A stretch of DNA of 11,101 bases from Obelidium mucronatum (lineage: Eukaryota > Chytridiomycota > Chytridiomycetes > Chytridiales > Chytriomycetaceae), in the NCBI GenBank assembly GCA_025765595.1, contig JAIVFH010000660.1:1-11101 (forward strand). Reading direction: 5' to 3'. The notes below the pieces were generated by a model that was not told where the DNA came from, searched no databases, and saw only the letters and a list, made by a program, of their open reading frames with translations. Within the stretch, counting starts at the first letter, position 1, and every line of letters begins with the position of its first letter. This document shows, one piece after another, positions 7,877 to 11,101 of the stretch. A program made the position numbers and the translations under genes.

Positions 7877-8645
7877 ATGATGAAATCGACGCCATTCTCC
7901 AGCCTTCCAAAGTACATGGACCCCTTTATTAGCAAGCGGTACCATCTGCATTCCGAAACTCATACCGTTACCCCCAAAGAGCACTGGGTATTCTTTGCTG
8001 AGATTTTGGACGTTTCTTTCCTTATTCGCCCTCGTGTGAAAGTCCACCTTGGAAACAACAAAACTGCAACAATCCACTTTGAGCCCGAATTAATCCACGA
8101 GGTTCCCAAGACGTTTGAATGGGATGATTTAGAGCCGGGAAACACAATTGCAATCCTGTATGCTCAGCGGAAGCTGATGGGCGACGGGGAGTGGGGCGTG
8201 AAACAGGAATATCTTGACACTGTGTTTGTCGTCAGCGCTGGAGTGGAAATGGTGTCGCGGTATGCTCGACAGATTTTTGACACGAACAGAACGTGTTTTC
8301 ATCCAAAGTGTGGGAAAACCAAGGGTCTGATGACGTGTAGGGAATTGCAGCGTGGGCATGTTCTGCAGCGATTACCACCAGAAAGATTCAGGACACGATC
8401 AAGTCTGCAAAAGTTCAGAAAACATCCAAAAAGTGGTGGAGATTTGCAATGGTTTGGGTGGTGAGGAATTCCACAGTTTTGCTGAGAAAGATAGTCGCGC
8501 TGCAGTGTTTGGAGCTCTCGTTTTGAAAGCAATTGAAAGCAAGAATGAAATCATCGAATATCCAAGCCTTGGACTTATGCCTATCGGGGATGATTTCATT
8601 GTTGATTTGAAGCTGGATCATTTGTTTCCACCAGCAACTGAATGA
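7877..8645 (+). CDS. MYND zinc-finger protein with a one-base frameshift in the finger
   Basis: The first frame starts with tandem ATG codons at 7877 and reads a roughly 135-residue N-terminal domain (HWVFFAEILDV, RPRVKVHLGN) that I do not recognise. It then enters a MYND finger: CFHPKCGKTKGLMTC. Immediately after the codon at 8336-8338 the frame must skip one base. The other frame (8340-8642) supplies NC, MFCSDYHQ and GHDQVC, which are the remaining zinc ligands, and about 75 further residues to the stop at 8643-8645. The joined length is about 255 residues. MYND fingers usually mediate protein-protein contacts. The second half has His in the usual Cys position and is two residues short before the final His. 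The shift may be a mutation, an assembly error in the GGG run (8340-8342), or programmed. No intron of normal size can fix it without losing the cysteines. Confidence 0.75.
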
Positions 8646-8687
8646 TCGTGTACTGTTTTGAAGATAAAACCTATTCACCAAATTTAT

Positions 8688-9692
8688 TTAAGCATTCTCG
8701 TTCGCCTTACATTCTTCATCATTTCCTTTAACGGTTGTTACAGCACTGTTACCAGAAACAACTTGTGTCTCCAGTGCACTCCCCTTGTCTTTTCCAGTAC
8801 CAGCAAACAATCCAACTTTCATCAGCAGCAACGCAACGCCTACGCTCAGGAATGCAAAATTACGACAACAGATTATAATCAATCGACCCACTCTCAAGCC
8901 CGTCGACGATTTTTGGGTTTTCTCCATAGCTGCAAAAACCAGATCCGCCAAACAGAGCGCAGAGGAAAACAGTGATAAGCAGGACGAAACAAGACCGTAC
9001 TTTGAAATAGTCCTGAGTTGCCAACTGACTTCCAAATCCCTGCTCATTTGTCGGATTTGTTTTCCATAAGTATAGGCAAAAAAGAAATCCAGGAAGGCGT
9101 ATATTGCTGTGACGATGGCTGTCGCGCATGTAAATATATATGTCGATGTTGGTTCTGAGATGGTAGACAGCAGTTTCGTCACTCCAGGAATGCAGCAGAG
9201 AATAGGGCTTGTATGAAGTAGATATTTGAAAATTGATATTATTGCTTTGGGAGTATGTCGTTTGACTATCTGCGTTGCCCGGAGCCACTTCAAGATTGAC
9301 AAAACGTTATTGAAAAATTGTAGCGATTAAAGAGGACTTACGCTAAACCATACATAGCAAGACATGCTTATTCCGAGAAAAATACTTGCTATGGCCTGTA
9401 AGATTGATGATTCCTGCTTGGACTTATTGAAAAGAGCCTCAAAGAGAAAATGTGCCGAGCTTGTCATGTAAAATACGCCAATGAGCAAATTGGTTGGAGT
9501 ACAAATGTTTTCAAAAGACGCGCCCTTTTTCTTTTGAGGTAACTCTTTCCTAAGAACGTGATAGCATAAAATCGCAAGCATTGAACACGTTGTCAACAAG
9601 CAGATTTCTGGAATCCAAATCGAGGCTTTCGCGAGGATTAGTGTTGACGTTTCAGTCGTTTCTATTGAGGTCCTGCTAAAAGAAGCGCTCAT
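8688..9692 (-). CDS. Seven-transmembrane (GPCR-like) protein, copy 1, two exons
   Basis: Exon 1 is 9692-9342 and exon 2 is 9287-8688, joined by a 54-bp intron (9341-9288, GTAAGT...TTGAAG) in phase 0, giving 316 residues. The ATG at 9692 precedes a short Ser/Thr-rich N-terminus. Seven hydrophobic segments follow: IWIPEICLLTTCSMLAILCY, the NLLIGVFYMTSSAHF region, the IFLGISMSCYVWF region, the FKYLLHTSPILCCIPG region, the IFTCATAIVTAIYAFL region, the LVSSCLSLFSSALCLADLVF region and the NFAFLSVGVALLLMKV region. After TM3 there is WLRA where classical receptors have DRY. A basic loop (GKQIRQMSRDLEVSWQLR) separates TM5 and TM6, and the tail is short and polar. The topology is that of a receptor, but I cannot place it in a named GPCR family. 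It is a clear paralogue of the gene at 9805-11101. Its stop is 42 bp from the convergent MYND stop, and an AATAAA (8688-8683) overlaps the stop codon. Confidence 0.8.
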
Positions 9693-9778
9693 TCTAGTAT
9701 CACCGTATCTTGACACTTGCGTTGGAAAAATGGAATGTGTGTCAAGTTTTTGATTGGAGAACTTAACTTCAAAATTCT

Positions 9779-9784
9779 CTTATA
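9779..9784 (-). promoter_or_regulatory. Possible TATA box of 7TM copy 1
   Basis: TATAAG on the minus strand lies about 87 bases upstream of the ATG at 9692, preceded by a T-rich run, in the 112-bp gap between the two 7TM genes. It is weak evidence because the region is AT-rich. Confidence 0.3.
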
Positions 9785-9804
9785 AAAAAATAAATCGATT
9801 CGCA

Positions 9805-11101
9805 TCATGTTGACTGAGTGCTATCACTACTATTCAAAGACGCAGTCGACGGTTTCGCTGACAATGTACTGCTCCCGAGAGTTTTCGTCCGCTTCGTCGA
9901 TGTTGAAGAATTTGCGGCCGCGGCTGCTGCGAAGCCTTGCTCAAAATTCAAAGTATTCCTTCGAATAATAACGCGAGGAATTTGTGCTGCAGGTCGATTG
10001 TTTTGCGCTTGTGGGACTTGTGAGTTCAGGTTATGTGAAGAGCTATAATGCAAATTCACAATAGGACCCTGAGTGGTTTCCAGTACTTGCCAGTTGACTT
10101 TGTGAAGTATGCTGTACTATTAGTTTCCAGTCGCTTTGCAGTGGAGGTCAGTGAATTCGCCTGAGAGTTGTAGTTGATTTTGCTAGTACGCGTCGAACCA
10201 CCTCCACCAGAAAGAGCAACTAGAACTGGCCTTCGAAAGCCGTGCTCCGCGCCGATTGTGGAATTACCAGCTCCTGATGCATCTGATCCACCATTTGCAG
10301 TTGTGTTTCCTGTAGCCTCAGTGGGAAGTATCATTGCGCTCGAGGCTCGGCGGTTCATCAAAAACGGAGGAATTGCTGATAGTTTTTCGCTGAATCGAAT
10401 CGAGTTGATTGGTTGGCTGTAGGGAAGTAAAGCTTGAGTCTTCAGATAACCCTTGAACCAATGTAACTTTCATTTGAAACAGTGTAAACGATGTGATCAT
10501 CAGAAACGCGTTTTTTAGGCCCAAAAATGTTATTGCCGCTGATTGTAACCCTCCTTGTTGCTCTTCATCGTTGTATCTCTCAAGCATGAAGTGTACGATG
10601 AAAGAGACAATGCAAATAAAACACGCACAGGTGCTTATCAGACCGTACTTTGCAATGGTATTAAGCTGCTGATTTACTGCAATATCCGCCTCCATTTTAA
10701 GGATCTGGTGGATGAATAATCGTACAAAATACATATCCAGGCCAAGCACCAACAAACCACTCAATGTCATTGCGGATACAAATAGTGAGGTTCCTACAGT
10801 ATCTTCGAACGGAATAAGTTTGATAATTCCAGGTAGTAGACAGGCTCCAGCGGTGACATACATAATAGATTGTATTCGCTTTCGAACAAAACCGATGCAT
10901 GACGTTTAACAACATTTGCTGCCCGCAGCCATGCAAACCATCCTTTTTAAAACAAATAGCTTATAAGACAGCAATTAAGCCGGAACCGTGATTTAAATAC
11001 CGTAGTAGGCAAGCGTGCTTCCCAAGAAAAAATACGCGAAAGCTTCGCAAGGATTCCATTGCCGTTTCGAATAGTACAACATTGATTCAAGTGATAGATA
11101 A
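9805..11101 (-). CDS. Seven-transmembrane (GPCR-like) protein, copy 2, partial, with long tail and an apparent frameshift
   Basis: Reading on the minus strand: an exon entering from the window edge and ending at 11001 (YSKRQWNPCEAFAYFFLG, TM3), intron 11000-10943, exon 10942-10451 (WLRAANVVKRH, then TM4-TM7), intron 10450-10390, exon 10389-10087, intron 10086-10043, exon 10042-9805. Introns are 58, 61 and 44 bp and phases agree. Similarity to copy 1 is direct: FLG then WFAWLRA against WFSWLRA, VVKRH against IVKRH, AKYGLIST against SKYGLVSS, and a shared MKV after TM7. Between VVKRH and TM4 (about 10900-10880) one base is missing relative to copy 1, so the frame must shift there. The tail, about 180 residues, is Ser/Thr/Asn-rich with a six-alanine run and is unlike copy 1's short tail. 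TM1-TM2 and the start lie outside. The tail exon borders are predicted from phase and splice signals only. Confidence 0.65.

Noticed and set aside
8326..8374. Short introns (16 or 34 nt) to repair the MYND frame
   Set aside because: They are shorter than every other intron in the window and would remove zinc-binding cysteines.
8860..9288. A 142-codon minus-strand frame overlapping 7TM copy 1
   Set aside because: It is a shadow frame: the hydrophobic segments and paralogue similarity are in the other frame.
10318..10450. End of 7TM copy 2 at the TGA at 10318-10320
   Set aside because: It is possible, but a 61-bp GT-AG intron (10450-10390) leads in phase into a long open tail, and a second 44-bp intron continues it, so the longer model is preferred.
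1..11101. CRISPR arrays, tRNA or rRNA genes, bacterial operons
   Set aside because: I found no spaced direct repeats, tRNA cloverleaf or rRNA-like sequence. The spliced genes and retrotransposon indicate eukaryotic DNA.

Overview
The window looks like a piece of a zoosporic (chytrid-type) fungal nuclear genome. The reasons are very short spliceosomal introns (about 44-68 bp where they can be placed), tightly packed genes, a cyclic-nucleotide-gated/HCN-like ion channel, a MYND zinc-finger protein, a tandem pair of GPCR-like 7TM proteins and a Ty3/gypsy chromovirus. The fungal assignment is an inference; no rRNA or other marker gene is present.

Layout. (1) Positions 1-4783, minus strand: the 5' part of a Ty3/gypsy LTR retrotransposon. 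It has a complete 283-bp LTR (4501-4783, TGTTA...TAACA ends), an untranslated leader, gag (4464-3490) and an uninterrupted pol frame (3550 to the window edge). Pol runs protease, reverse transcriptase, RNase H, integrase, GPF module and the first residues of a chromodomain. The rest of pol and the 3' LTR lie outside the window. A 10-nt sequence just after the LTR is exactly complementary to a stretch in the LTR that starts about 30 nt downstream of a TATA box. This is the arrangement expected for Tf1/sushi-type self-priming. (2) Positions 4800-7779, plus strand: an HCN/CNG-like channel reconstructed as 11 exons and 10 short introns (812 codons). Its predicted start lies 16 bp from the LTR edge. 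The pore is spread over two micro-exons (15 and 17 nt) and has no GYG filter. (3) Positions 7877-8645, plus strand: a MYND-domain protein with a one-base frameshift inside the zinc finger. (4) Positions 8688-9692 and 9805-11101, minus strand: two related 7TM proteins in tandem. The first is complete with two exons. The second runs off the window, has a long Ser/Thr/Asn-rich tail and needs one single-base frame correction.

How it fits together. In zoosporic fungi, cyclic-nucleotide-gated channels act downstream of receptors that change cyclic nucleotide levels, for example in Blastocladiella phototaxis. A channel beside two receptor-like 7TM genes is suggestive of a sensory locus, but adjacency alone does not establish a pathway. 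The retroelement has displaced whatever lay upstream of the channel gene, so that gene may be truncated at its N-terminus or driven by LTR sequence. No stretch over 300 bp is left without an assigned feature.
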